Source of the DNA: JAFNAG01 sp963824985
GTDB taxonomy: Bacteria > Acidobacteriota > UBA6911
Length of the DNA: 64,000 nt
Direction: 5' to 3'
NCBI GenBank assembly: GCA_963824985.1
Contig: CAWGRQ010000026.1
Coordinates: forward strand, 171,723-235,722
Below the pieces are notes generated by a model. It was not told the origin of the DNA. It did no database searches and saw only the letters and a program-made list of their open reading frames with translations. A program made the position numbers and the translations under genes. Below, in pieces: positions 28,762 to 39,046 of the stretch (within the stretch, counting starts at the first letter, position 1; every line of letters starts with the position of its first letter).

Positions 28762-31700
28762 TGATTGAAAAACTCGAAGTAGCGGGTTGTCAGATCTTTG
28801 CGATTGGCAAGTCCGCGCAGCGAGTGTCCCTCGCCCGGGTAGGCGAGCAGGATCGCGCTCTTGTTGTTGTAGCGCAGCGCGTTGTAGAACGCCATCCCGT
28901 TGTTGAATGCCACCGTGGGGTCTGCCGTGCCGTGCATGATGAGAAACGGCGCCGTCACCTCGGGCACATGCGTGAGCGCGGATTCGAAATGGTACATCTC
29001 GGGATTGTCCCAGGGGGACACGCCCTCGCGCCCCTGGTTGAAGAGGTAGTAGTCGGGCTGGTTCGCGCCGCTCCCCCCCATCACCTGATAGGACCATCCC
29101 CAGTTCTGGTTGAAGTCGAAGTACAAGTCGGTGACGCCGGCGCCCATGCCGACGGCGGCGAAGAGCCGCGACCGCGTGCCGATAAAAGCGGCCCCTTCTC
29201 CGCCATAGCTGTGGCCGTTGATCCCGATTCGTTTCGGGTCAACGTAGCCCATCTCGATCGCTTTACGGGTAGCGGCTTCCACGCACTCGAGCATGTCGCT
29301 GTGTGATGCGCCGGTGCGGAAGTGGATGTCGGGCAGCATCGTGACATAGCCCTCGCTCACGGCCTGGACCGGCGACGAGCCCATGCTCGACAGATACGAA
29401 GGCGCTGAGTAGCGGTGGAGGTTCTGCGAGTTCTTTTCGTAGAAAGTCACGATCATCGGCCGCTGTTCGCCCGGCTTGTAATCGTCGGGCAGGGCCAGGA
29501 TACCCTGCAGCCGCAGGCCGTCCTTGTTCTTGAAGTCAAACAGGATCCGGTGGCCCCAGAGGTATTCCGCCTGCTGCGGATTGGCGTCGGAAATCTTCTT
29601 CGCGTTCTTGAAGTCCAGACCGGAGACACGAAGATCGGGAAACTCCGCGAACGTCTCGCGCGTGAAGAGGAATTTGTCCGCCTTTGCGGCTTTGGTCGGA
29701 TTGCCGAAAAACGCGTCCTCATACACAAGTTCCTTCATTTGCCCGGCCGCGAGTTCGTAGAAACCCGCCTTTTTGGTGTATTCGCCGTAGGCCGACAGCG
29801 TGACCGGTTTCGACAGGTCGATCGTCCAGCGCTGACCGGCACCGCCGCCGCGCCCGCCCCCGGCAGGGCCGCCCGGAACGGGTTGCTCCGGCGGCTCAGT
29901 CCGCACGTACCGGAATCGAATTTCGTTTTTGGCGCCCGCGCCGTTGGTGAGATTGCGCGGCGCCGAGCCGTCGAGCGGGAGCAACCACAGGTCGTACCGC
30001 TGCTGGACCATGACCGCCTTGCCGTCCTTGGCATAGCCGACGATGCCGTAAGAAGGCCGGGGGCCCGGATGGTCGAACTCCATGTCGACGAAGCTCACGG
30101 GACTGCCGCCGCCGAGCGTCCGGGCGGTGCCGGCGTCGAGGTCATAGGCCTGGTACTTGTTTTCCTTCCAGTACAGGAAATAGTGGCCGTCGGGCGAGAT
30201 GCCGAACGTGTGATTGCCCGTCGAGGTGTTGATCAGCTGATTTTTCACCATCAAAGTGCGTTCGCCGGTCAGGGTGTCGACGCGGTAGATGTCGGCCGCT
30301 GCCCTCTTGTAGTCGTGAATGTACCCGCGCGTGTCTCTGCCGACCGCCCACCGGCCTTCGGGGGCAACGTCGAGGTCGCGCATCGTGGCGTCCGCGAGCT
30401 TTACGAACTTCGCCGCGGACACATCGAAGGACTGGCGGTAAGTGAAATTCCGATCGGTCTCGGCCCGCATCATCTGCAACGATTGGATGCGTTCGTCCGC
30501 GGTGTTCCACACGTCGACGTCGGCGACTTCATCGGTGCCTTTTCGCTGACCCGTGCTGGGAGCGGCGACCTGTTCCTTGATGCCGAAGAAGACGCATTTC
30601 TTGTCGTTGCTCCACGAGAGTGTCGCGCGATCGCTGACCACCCACCCCTTCGGGAATCCGGCCGCCTTGGAGGGCTCGAGCGTCACCGGGGCCGGCGGGG
30701 CATCGCCGAGCGTCGCCTGCACGTTCGGGAACGCGAGGAGCACGTTGTCCCGTTCGCGCATCTTTTCGACGTCAAGCCCCTTGAGCACGGCCAGCGCCTG
30801 GCCGTCCTCGCTCCAGGTGAGCCGGTTGTAATTTTTGGCGTCGTTATCGAGCGCGTTCACGCTCCCGTTTCCCAACTCAAGGACGAAAAGGCCGTTGCTG
30901 TCTTTCGCAGCGGCATCCACCGTGTAGGCAAGAAGATCGCCCGCTTTGTTGAAGGCGATGTCGCCGACGCTGCCCAGGAGCTGATCGCGCCCGGTCTTGA
31001 GGTTGTGCAGGGTGACGTCAACCCCGCGTGGCCCGGCGGGCGCGGCACTGGCCGCGGCAGCGCCACCCGATCCTCCCCCTGCGTCCCCGGACGCTCCGCC
31101 ACGGCCCGCGGCGCCGGTACTCGCCGCGGCGGCGGGGCGGCGCCGCAGGAACAGATGGCTCGAGTTAGGGGAGAACGTGAATGACTGGATCTCCTGCCAG
31201 GACCGGATCGCACCGGTCGCGAGGTTGCGCAACTCGACGCGCTGCGGAGGTGGCGGCGGCGTTGCGTTCGCGCCCCGCCCCTGGGCTCCGGTCCCGCGGC
31301 CCTGATCCCTGGCGGCCGCCGGCGTGACGGCCGCATTCTCTTCACCGCTGTGTCGCCGGCGCCGCGGCGCCACGGCCGCGTCCGCCGCCGCGCCCGCCCC
31401 TGCCGCTGGGATCGACCTGATAGGCAATCCAGCCGGAATCGTCGGAAAACGAGGCCCCGATCCCGTTCGGGACCTCCAGGTCCTGGTTGGTCTCGAGATT
31501 GAGCAGGTGCAGGACCGGTTTTGCATCGGCGGGGAGAGTGTTGGTGTACGACAGCCCGTAGGCCACCCACTTGCCATCGCCGGAGATCTCCGGCTCGCTG
31601 ATGCTGCGCCAGCGCGTGTAGTCGTCGACGGTCAGGGCTTTCTTGGCCGGGCCCTGTGCCTGCGTTGCCGTCAAGAGATAAGCCGATCCGGATACCAGGA

Positions 31701-31764
31701 AGAGCGCGAGGGCGAGCGCGATCAGCCCGTGGCGCCTATAGGATTTCAGGGCATGGTGGTTCAC
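28668..31764 (-). CDS. exported S9-family prolyl oligopeptidase-type peptidase (paralogue 2), frameshifted
   Basis: Second member of the S9 pair, about 1,030 residues if repaired. The start is a GTG at 31764 with AAGGAG seven bases upstream and a signal segment ('LIALALALFLVSGSAYLL'). This N-terminal frame reads 'LTVDDYTRWRSISEPEISGD' and dies at 31342; the rest continues in another frame from within 31345-31420, a GC-rich stretch coding for Gly/Arg repeats. The catalytic domain shows 'INGHSYGGEGAAF' (nucleophile Ser), 'MHGTADPTVAFNNG' (Asp) and 'YPGEGHSLRG' (His). It ends 'LKGAPAPKWMAEGVPF', like paralogue 1. Convergent with the D-aminoacylase gene. Confidence 0.82.
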
Positions 31765-31981
31765 GTCGAATCTCCTTGTATGTGCCGCCGGTCGACCGGC
31801 GAACATTTGCATCTAACCTACTTCAACAACGTGTCCATCCGGGCCGGGCGCGCCCATTCTACAGCGAGTCCTGGTTTTGGAGGCGCACTTTTGCGAATTA
31901 TTATGTTTTTCAAAGCACCCTCCTCCCCGGGGTCGGGCCGACCGGCTTTATTTATTTTGATTGCGGTATTATGCTGACGGC

Positions 31982-32794
31982 ATGCTGGTCGTCTTTACCG
32001 ATCTTGATGGAACCCTCCTCGATCACGAGACCTACTCTTTCGAGGCCGCAGGACCGGCGCTCGGCCGCCTGAAGGAGCTGGGTGTGCCCGTGGTCTTGTG
32101 CACCAGCAAGACACGGATGGAAACCGAAGCCTGGCGCGAGAGGCTGCAGAACCGTCATCCTTTCATCGTGGAAAACGGCGGCGCCTTGTTTGTCCCGCCG
32201 GACTATTTCCCCATGGAGTTGCAGGCCTCCGCCCGACGCGACGCCTATGAAGTCTTCGAGCTCGGCGATCCCTACGAGGATCTGGTCGATACCCTGCGCG
32301 CCGCTGCGATCGAAAGCCGGTGCCGAGCGCGCGGATTTCATGACCTGACGGTCGAAGAGACGGCCGTCTGTTGCGGCCTCCCGGTGGAACAGGCAGCCCG
32401 GGCCAAACAGCGTGAATATGACGAGCCTTTCGAGATTCTCGATGCCGGAAGCGATCGGCTCCTGGCCGGCATAGAAAGGCGAGGCAAGCGCTGGACTCGC
32501 GGAGGCCGCTTCTACCATATCATGGGTGGCAGCGACAAAGGGCGCTGCGTGGAGCTCGCAGCAGATCTCTACAGACAGGCATTCGGCGCTGTAAAAACAG
32601 TCGGCCTGGGCGATGGCATGAATGACGCCGCATTCCTCAAGGTAGTGGACATTCCCATCGTGATCCGGTCGGCGACCAGCACGAAGCTTCAACCCATGAT
32701 CCGAGGCGCACGGGTTACGGATTGTCCGGGTCCCGAAGGATGGAACCGGGCGATTCTGGATCTCCTCCGGGATCCACCCGACCAGCAGGCCTGA
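31982..32794 (+). CDS. mpgP: mannosyl-3-phosphoglycerate phosphatase-like HAD phosphatase
   Basis: About 270 residues of the HAD superfamily, Cof/MPGP branch: motif I 'VVFTDLDGTLLDHETYSFEA', motif II in 'VLCTSKTRMETEAW', and motif III/IV in 'GGSDKGRCVELAADL' and 'GLGDGMNDAAFL'. 'FIVENGGALFVP' is typical of mannosyl-3-phosphoglycerate phosphatases, which make mannosylglycerate, a compatible solute. ATG 31982 is chosen; no strong ribosome site is visible. A GT-A glycosyltransferase on the other strand 0.8 kb away would supply the phosphorylated glycosylglycerate. The sugar (mannose or glucose) cannot be told from this. Confidence 0.78.
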   Translation: MLVVFTDLDGTLLDHETYSFEAAGPALGRLKELGVPVVLCTSKTRMETEAWRERLQNRHPFIVENGGALFVPPDYFPMELQASARRDAYEVFELGDPYEDLVDTLRAAAIESRCRARGFHDLTVEETAVCCGLPVEQAARAKQREYDEPFEILDAGSDRLLAGIERRGKRWTRGGRFYHIMGGSDKGRCVELAADLYRQAFGAVKTVGLGDGMNDAAFLKVVDIPIVIRSATSTKLQPMIRGARVTDCPGPEGWNRAILDLLRDPPDQQA

Positions 32795-32867
32795 CTGGGG
32801 CGCCCCTTCTCATGCGTCACAGAGTGCGCAACGGCGCACGAACAACGGCTGGGAAACCAGGGAGGGC

Positions 32868-33573
32868 CTACAGGTGTTTCCAGAGGGACATTTCATCCTT
32901 GGCCTCTGATTTATCCGGCTTCTCCTGCAGGAATCGCTTCAGGAAGTCATGTCCACACAGGCCGATGGAAAGGCTGGCGGCCAGGATGATTCCCCCCAGC
33001 ACCAGGATCAGGGCGGCAAGGAACACATATCTGGCGAAATTCAAGTAGTCCGCGGCGGCGGTGATGGCGACAAACACAACCAGGACCCGAATCGCGGCTG
33101 CGAGCCTGCGACCCTGTGGGATCCCCTCATTGACGGCCCAGACCAGCATGTGCCGGCTCAAATAGCGCCCGAACCAGACTCCGGCCACAATAATCGCGGC
33201 CGCGGCAAGCAATTTGGGAGCGAGAAAGACCGCGGTCTCCGTGATCCGGGTGGTGAGCTGAGTGTCGAAGGCGCTGATCCCTGTCAGCAATCCTCCAAGG
33301 AAGATCAGCCAGAATGCGGCGTTGGCGACGATTTCCGCCGCATGCGTTTTTCCCGACCGGTCCATCATCGAAGACAGGCCGCTCTGGCGCAGAAAGCGAT
33401 CGATGGCGACCCCCTTGAAAATCCGGCTCAGGAGCCAGCGAACCAGCTTCGCAAGGACATAGGCGACCACAACGATCAACAGGCCGGCGATCAGACCGGG
33501 GGCATAGGTGGATATCTGCCCCGATATCCGCTCGACAGTATGGTTATATACGTTCTCGCAAAAAGTCGATCAT
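32868..33573 (-). CDS. MscS/CmpX-like multi-helix membrane protein, frameshifted near its start
   Basis: Small membrane protein (~234 residues if repaired) with about five hydrophobic helices and the conserved TM-helix repeat style of CmpX and small mechanosensitive channels ('VVVAYVLAKLVRWLLSRIF', 'LLAAAAIIVAGVWFGRYLS'). The natural start is ATG 33573-33571, preceded by AGGAGG at seven bases and overlapping the glycosyltransferase stop in ATGA. From that ATG the frame closes after nine codons; one T fewer in the five-T run (complement of 33560-33564) joins it to the long frame ('NVYNHTVERISGQIST'). No beta-domain of full MscS is present. It would suit solute release or envelope-tension sensing. 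Confidence 0.68.
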
Positions 33574-34946
33574 GACCTCACCTCCTCACTCACCGGCGCC
33601 GCTCCCTGTTCCTGGATTCTTTCAGGCTGGCCATCGGCCATGCGGCGGGAGCGCGACGGTGGATTCCACAGGTCTATCAGGTACGGCTTCTGCTTCTCGA
33701 AGCAGGCGCACAGGCGCTCGATCCTCGTCTCGACCTCGTCGGCGAGCAGATCCCAGGTCTCGACGACAAAGGAAGCGACTCGAGCCAGGTAGAGCGGAGT
33801 CAACGAGCGCAGGAAATATCCGCGCTCCACCGGTTGACGTCCGCAGGCGACGGCAAATTCCAGAACAATGCGGGCCCAGAGTTCGTCTTCCATATGAAAC
33901 GTTGCGCGATCCAGACCTTGACCACCGAGCCGCTGGACCGCGGCGTGAGTCTCGGGCGTCAATGCCCGCTCCCAGACTTCGACCAGGTCCTGGCAGCCCA
34001 TGCGGAACGATTTCAACATCCGGTCGACGTTCACGGTGATCGGATCGAGGCCGACGCCGTACCGGAATCCGAAGAGATCGATATCCCGGCTGCCGTTGCG
34101 GCCCTTCCAGACTTTCTCGTACTCGTTCATGAGTCCGAAAACGCTCCCCACCACCTGGTGCAGCATGTCGCTCAGGTCCGCGCCCGGATCCTTGGCATCG
34201 TGGAGCTTGGCGCCCAGGAAGCTCTGGCAGACGCGGAAGTCCTCCGCCAGGGCAATCGTGGTCATCCAGATGTCGATGCCGAACCGCGCGGTGTCGGTTT
34301 CCCAGTCGGGCCGATCGAGGTAGCGGCAAAACAGCGACCGCGACATGCCGAAATCGCCGCCGATCGGCTGCCGCACGCGCAGCCCGTACAGTGACCGGGT
34401 CAGCGGGTACACGATGCTGTTGGTTATGGTTCCGTCGAACTTGTGACGGTGGTAATAGGGCGCCACAAAATCGAAACTGGCATGCAGCACCGGGCGCAGC
34501 AGCAGATCAACCCATTCCGGGGTAATCGAGCGCAAATCAGAGTCCACCACCGCGCAGGCTTTGGCTCCCAGCTGCTCCGCCATCTGGAACACCAGCCGGA
34601 AGGCGCTCCCCTTGCCGGGGATGCCATGGTACGGCAGGGACAGGCGGTGCACGGGGAACATCGGAGTGGACAGGAAGAGCAGCTGCGAGTCATCCAGCGT
34701 GCTGGCCGTAACCGACTCCCTCGTTCCGTCCGTCGAGCCGCCGTCGGAGTTGATGATCACACCCTTGAGCTGCGGGTAATATTTGGAGATCCCGGCCTGG
34801 GCGGCCCGGACGACGTGGGCGATGGTGCGCACGTTATTAAAGCTGGGGATGCCGATGACGAGATCCGCCTCGCGGATCTTCTCCACCGCCTTCAGTGCAT
34901 CCTCCGGCAGTGACCGGTCCCGCTTTGCTCTAGGATCAGGTGCCAT
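33570..34946 (-). CDS. GT-A glycosyltransferase, probable glucosyl/mannosyl-3-phosphoglycerate synthase type
   Basis: About 458 residues. The N-terminal GT-A fold reads 'ADLVIGIPSFNNVRTIAHVV', 'IINSDGGSTDGTRESV', 'GIPGKGSAFRLVFQMA' and 'ACAVVDSDLRSITPEWVDLL' (DSD metal motif), with 'QPIGGDFGMSRSL' further on. I take ATG 34946; a TTG at 34997 is the only longer start. It is coupled to the membrane protein downstream and lies near the MPGP-like phosphatase. The family resembles GT2/GT81 enzymes that make glycosyl-3-phosphoglycerate or glycosylglycerate; I cannot fix the donor sugar. Confidence 0.7.
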   Translation of the reverse strand: MAPDPRAKRDRSLPEDALKAVEKIREADLVIGIPSFNNVRTIAHVVRAAQAGISKYYPQLKGVIINSDGGSTDGTRESVTASTLDDSQLLFLSTPMFPVHRLSLPYHGIPGKGSAFRLVFQMAEQLGAKACAVVDSDLRSITPEWVDLLLRPVLHASFDFVAPYYHRHKFDGTITNSIVYPLTRSLYGLRVRQPIGGDFGMSRSLFCRYLDRPDWETDTARFGIDIWMTTIALAEDFRVCQSFLGAKLHDAKDPGADLSDMLHQVVGSVFGLMNEYEKVWKGRNGSRDIDLFGFRYGVGLDPITVNVDRMLKSFRMGCQDLVEVWERALTPETHAAVQRLGGQGLDRATFHMEDELWARIVLEFAVACGRQPVERGYFLRSLTPLYLARVASFVVETWDLLADEVETRIERLCACFEKQKPYLIDLWNPPSRSRRMADGQPERIQEQGAAPVSEEVRS

Positions 34947-35976
34947 AACCCGATTCCACCCGCGCCTCGTCTCCGGCTGCCTTGAGCGGTAAATCAAAGG
35001 AGTCGGACAGCGCAGAGTATCTCGATGATGAGAGTGTCCTAAAACCGCGCCTGTGTGCCATCAAGCTGATGGGGTGGTTTCCCCAGAAAATCAGGGTATC
35101 ATCCCCGCCGCCCGTCCTTCACGTCCCTGAACGCCATTATAGCACGGGGTTCGCAGTCTCCTTTGCCGGGCAGTCTTCTCGAAACCGCAGGCTGAAAAGT
35201 CCTCACGGATCCTGTTCCCGGCACGAAGGGAAATTGCCCTATTCTGTTTCCCCAATTCCTCATGCCGGCACGATGTTCCGGCCCTATTATTCATGAAGGA
35301 CTTCTGCAAACGCATGGTCGGCAACACGTGACGCCGGATTTCGCTCACCACATGACATTTTGTGAATACGGAAGAACACGGGCGGGACTGAGGAGCAAGG
35401 GTGGATATTCCAAACCTTGGTTCGGCTTGCCTCAAGCTCCGGGACGAGGTGAAAATTCGGGGCGCCCCCTTTTTATCGTGGGGCTGGCTCCTTCCTGTCG
35501 ATCAGATCGGATTAATACTTGCTCAGCGGCCGCTTTGGAGAAATACTGGAAGCGGCAATTCCTGAGCGGTTCTTCGCCTTGGTCGTCGCTGGTGGCGGCA
35601 GGATGCACCCCGAATCCTGCCGGGACTTCGCCACACCTCGAGCGAAACCGGTCCCGCCGGGGAGGCCCTGGGGCTGAAATCCCGGGTAATTGTTTAGCCA
35701 AATCAAATGGATGAAGAAGCAAAACGCAAAGACGCAAAGGCGCAGGGGCGCGAAGATCGACCCTGAGCAACAGGCGTGGGTGCAGCGCTTCGCGCTGGCG
35801 CATCCTTGGGCGAGCCGAAAGGAATCTCCTTGCGTCCTTGCGTCTTTGCGTTCTGCTGTTCAGCATCGGCTAAACGGATGCCAGGAGCTTTGGCAGGCAC
35901 ACCGGCAGCTTTGCATTACGCCGCGGGAAGATGCCCTCGGCATCATCATGACCAGGCTTTCCAAATAGCGAGGCTT
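34947..35976. other. 1-kb non-coding stretch with one dispersed repeat
   Basis: Nothing protein-like convinces me between the glycosyltransferase and the thioesterase. The stretch contains repeat copy 2 (35686-35881) and a short motif around 35283-35313 (TTCATGAA then CTGCAAACGCATG) that resembles, in inverted orientation, one at about 16750-16790. Short frames here change codon character and lack ribosome sites. Confidence 0.45.
35686..35881. repeat. dispersed palindromic (MITE-like) element, copy 2
   Basis: 196-base copy of the element at 8007-8162, same orientation. Both copies share the first ~50 bases, the central block GAGCAACAGGCGTGGG and the last ~40 bases. Copy 2 has about 9 and 31 extra bases in the arms, made of the same GCGTCTTTGCG-type units. 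Ends: GTTTAGCC and GGCTAAAC. It sits directly upstream of the thioesterase gene. Confidence 0.75.
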
Positions 35977-36360
35977 ATGACTACTTCAAATCCAACCCTT
36001 CGCGTCACTCTATTGCCCCGGGACACGAACCGGCATGGCACGATTTTCGGCGGGATCATTCTTAGCCACATAGACCTGGCGGGAGCGATCGAGGCGCGGC
36101 GCAGCTGCGGCCCCCACAACTACGTAACCGTGGCGATGGACAAGATCATTTTTCACAAGCCCGTCTTTGTCGGCGACGTGGTCAGCTTTTATGCCGAGAC
36201 CATCCGGGTCGGCCGGACGTCCGTGACCCTCAAGGTCACGGTCGAGGCTTATCGTGACGACACCTCGGAAACGGTGCGCGTGACCGAGGCCGAAGTGGTT
36301 TTCGTGGCTGTCGACGATGAGTGGCACCCCGTGCCGGTCGCATCCCAGGAAAACCCATAG
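35977..36360 (+). CDS. YciA-type acyl-CoA thioesterase (hot-dog fold)
   Basis: A 127-residue single-domain hot-dog protein. The signature 'PRDTNRHGTIFGGIILSHID' contains the catalytic Asp region of YciA/acyl-CoA hydrolase family proteins, and 'FHKPVFVGDVVSFYAETI' is the usual second half. It would hydrolyse acyl-CoA to free acid and CoA. ATG 35977 is chosen because all upstream codons lie in the repeat element. Monocistronic; downstream genes are on the other strand. Confidence 0.88.
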   Translation: MTTSNPTLRVTLLPRDTNRHGTIFGGIILSHIDLAGAIEARRSCGPHNYVTVAMDKIIFHKPVFVGDVVSFYAETIRVGRTSVTLKVTVEAYRDDTSETVRVTEAEVVFVAVDDEWHPVPVASQENP

Positions 36361-36526
36361 CCGGCCTCATTCGCTGTCCTCGCATGCAAACAGAGGCCGA
36401 ATACTCCGCGCCGCAGGGATTCACTCGGGCCGAATGCCTTCGGGACACGGAGCCTATGCGGGTTCGCCCGTGTTTTCCGCGCCCTGAGATGTCTTACAAT
36501 TCTATTTTCATGAATAATAAGGAGGG

Positions 36527-38380
36527 TTAGCGTAGGTTCGCTTTCGTGGGGAGCGGGAACCGCACTTCGAGGACCGTCCCTGCACCCGGCCGGCTGCGGA
36601 TCTCGAGCTGACCATTCAACAGGAATGCCCGCTCGCGCATCCCCGCCAGCCCGATGGACAGGGGGCTGCGCAGAGTCTCCGCGGGCATGCCGCGGCCGTT
36701 GTCTCGCAACCGGAGAATGAGATGGGCGGCCTGCCGTCGCAATAGGATTTTCACTTTGGTGGCCTGGGCGTGGCGCAGCACGTTGGTCAGGCCTTCCTGC
36801 AGGATGCGAAAAGTGGCCGTGGCAATGTCCCGGTCCACGGCCAACTCCTTTTTAGGTGCTCTCACGACGCACATAATCCCGGTGCGGTCCTGGAAATCGC
36901 GAGCTTGCCAGTCCACGGCAGCGCTCAATCCCAGGCTGTCCAGCACGGCGGGCCGCAATCCGGTGGCGATTCCCTGCACGCAGCGAATCGTCGCGTCGGT
37001 CAGCAAGCTCATTTCGGATATGCGGGCTGCCACGACTTCCCCGGGGACTTCATTCTCAGGCTTGGCAAAGTTGCGCTGGAGCCAAGCCAGGTCAATTTTC
37101 AGCCTCGTCAATTCCTGAGCCAGCACGTCGTGGATTTCGCGGGCTACGTGCGTTCGCTCTTCCTCGCGCACGGCCTGCAGCCTGGCGGCCAGCGCGCGCA
37201 ACTGCTCCCGGGAGGCGCGCAGCTCCTCCCCGGCTCGCTTGCTTTCGGTGACATCCGTCACCATGGATAATCCGCCGATAAACTCGCCCGCGTCATTCAA
37301 GAGCGGCACGGAGTTGCCGTAGGCCCACATCGTGGAACCATCTTTCCGTCTCATCCCGACCTGGGTCTTGTCCGCGATCCCCTTTTCCCGTTGCTCCATC
37401 AATACACCGGCCTTTTGAATTTCATCGGAAATCACAAACTCCATGGGATGGCGTCCGATCAGCTCTTCCACACTGTGCCCCAACATTGCCGCCATGGCCG
37501 GGTTTGCGTATGTCGTTTTCCATTGCTGGTTCACTACCCAGATGCCTTCCAATGCCGTCTCGACAATCCTCCGGTATTTGGTTTCGCTTTCACGTAACTT
37601 TTCTTCCGCCCGCTTGCGCTCCGTGATGTCACGGACGATCGCCCACATGGCGGCCGGCTGCCCCTCGTCGTCGCGCACCAGGAAGACGCGCAACTCCACA
37701 GGCAAAATGGTCCCATTTTTGCGACGGTATTCCTTCTCGAATATGTGGGAGTATCCGCGGGGCAGGACCTGCGTGCGTACGACCTCCGCGTCCATCGTGT
37801 GCCATCGGGAGGGCGTGAAGTCCATGTACGTCATGGAGCGGAGTTCCTCGTCCGAGTAGCCGAGCAGTTCGATGAAAGCGGGGTTGAATTCCCGGAGGCG
37901 CCCGTTCATGTCCACGCCCGCGAAAGCGTCCCGCATGCTTTGGTGCAGGCGGCGGTATTTCGTCTCGCTTTGCCGGAGATTCTCCTCCGCCTGCTTGCGT
38001 TCGGTGATGTCCATCATGACCATCCGGCATTCCTGCCGGTCTCCCGAGACGCACGCCCAGAGTTGGACCATGAGCGGTTGTCCGCCTTTGATGGAGAGCC
38101 TCACCTCGCCGACCTCCGGGGCCTTGGATGTGAAGGCCCTGGACAAAAGGGCATCAAAAGCGGAACGGGCTTCGGGGGCAACGAACATTGCAGGCCGCCG
38201 GTTCATCAGGTGGGAGCGTTCGATTCCCAAAAGCCTGGCTGCGGTGAGGTTGGCCTGGCAAATGGTGCCATCCGGTTGGAGGATCAGGTAGCCCGCCGGG
38301 GCGAAATCAAAGAGTTCGGTGTACCGCGCCAGCATCGTCTCCAGTTCTTCGCTGGCCTCCTGCGACTCGTTGTTCTGCAT
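36527..38380 (-). CDS. three-PAS sensor histidine kinase (HisKA_3/NarX type)
   Basis: A 617-residue soluble kinase with three PAS domains (~15-130, ~140-260, ~265-385; for example 'LFDFAPAGYLILQPDGTICQ'). A HisKA_3 dimerisation domain with the phospho-accepting His in 'HVAREIHDVLAQELTRLK' and a C-terminal ATPase ('LRDNGRGMP', 'GLAGMRERAFLL') follow. No transmembrane segment or signal peptide, so it senses cytoplasmic signals. ATG 38380 has GGGGA upstream. Its transmitter closely resembles that of the divergent kinase at 39047, suggesting duplication. No regulator gene is adjacent on its own strand. Confidence 0.92.
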   Translation of the reverse strand: MQNNESQEASEELETMLARYTELFDFAPAGYLILQPDGTICQANLTAARLLGIERSHLMNRRPAMFVAPEARSAFDALLSRAFTSKAPEVGEVRLSIKGGQPLMVQLWACVSGDRQECRMVMMDITERKQAEENLRQSETKYRRLHQSMRDAFAGVDMNGRLREFNPAFIELLGYSDEELRSMTYMDFTPSRWHTMDAEVVRTQVLPRGYSHIFEKEYRRKNGTILPVELRVFLVRDDEGQPAAMWAIVRDITERKRAEEKLRESETKYRRIVETALEGIWVVNQQWKTTYANPAMAAMLGHSVEELIGRHPMEFVISDEIQKAGVLMEQREKGIADKTQVGMRRKDGSTMWAYGNSVPLLNDAGEFIGGLSMVTDVTESKRAGEELRASREQLRALAARLQAVREEERTHVAREIHDVLAQELTRLKIDLAWLQRNFAKPENEVPGEVVAARISEMSLLTDATIRCVQGIATGLRPAVLDSLGLSAAVDWQARDFQDRTGIMCVVRAPKKELAVDRDIATATFRILQEGLTNVLRHAQATKVKILLRRQAAHLILRLRDNGRGMPAETLRSPLSIGLAGMRERAFLLNGQLEIRSRPGAGTVLEVRFPLPTKANLR

Positions 38381-39046
38381 TTCCAGTTCCCCATAAATAC
38401 GGGCTCAGGGCCAAAACGAAAGTGTTTTCGAACCCGATCGCGCTCGGTGATATCGATGTTGATCGCCAGAATAGATCTGGTTCGGCGGGCATCATGGATG
38501 GATGGGCCGCACCAGGCATTCTCGCCTGTGGCCGGCTGCCAGCGTCCGAAACTGTGTTCGTTCCGATAAGATCACAGCCTTTTTTCAGTATACCATGCTG
38601 CATGATTCACCGCACAACGCCCGGTCAAAGGACCTCTCCCGTTCGCCGGCACTGCCTGCGTGCGCGCAATTACCCCGCTTTTCTCACCAGATTTCGGTGC
38701 GAGGCGGTGTAGACAGGCATGAATGCAAGGCACGCGACCGGAGGGTGCCGCAGGCGTACTTGAAAGTACGTCGAGACGCCCGACCGAGCGCGACGCAGTA
38801 GACATGCCCGGATCCGCCGCCGCAATAGAAAGCTGGTGAAGAATGCGGGCTGGGAGCCTGTCCGAACCGGAACTCAGAAACGCTTCTGGCCTGCACAAGC
38901 CGACTTATCCCATCTGAATCGCAAGACAATCGGATATAATTGCCGCCAGGGTTATCATGGATCAGAGCGGATACCGACATGACCTCCGGTGATTCCGTTG
39001 GGTTCGATAGATACAGCTCGTCGAATGATGCAACAGGGATATATTC
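38381..39046. other. intergenic region between divergent kinases
   Basis: About 670 bases with no gene I can support. The central part is the palindromic element 38672-38853. Promoters for both kinases should lie at the two edges. Confidence 0.45.
38672..38853. repeat. palindromic intergenic element
   Basis: About 180 bases whose ends are inverted: ACCCCGCTTTTCTCACCAG on the left and CTGGTGAAGAATGCGGGCTG on the right. At the centre is CGTACTT-GA-AAGTACG (38755-38770), a perfect seven-base hairpin. The layout matches dispersed structured repeats I have seen in deltaproteobacterial and acidobacterial genomes, but only this one full copy is in the window. Confidence 0.55.

Noticed and set aside
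29415..31184. Long open frame (589 codons) on the plus strand opposite S9 paralogue 2.
   Set aside because: Antisense shadow caused by GC-rich codon use; the minus-strand product has a full catalytic triad.
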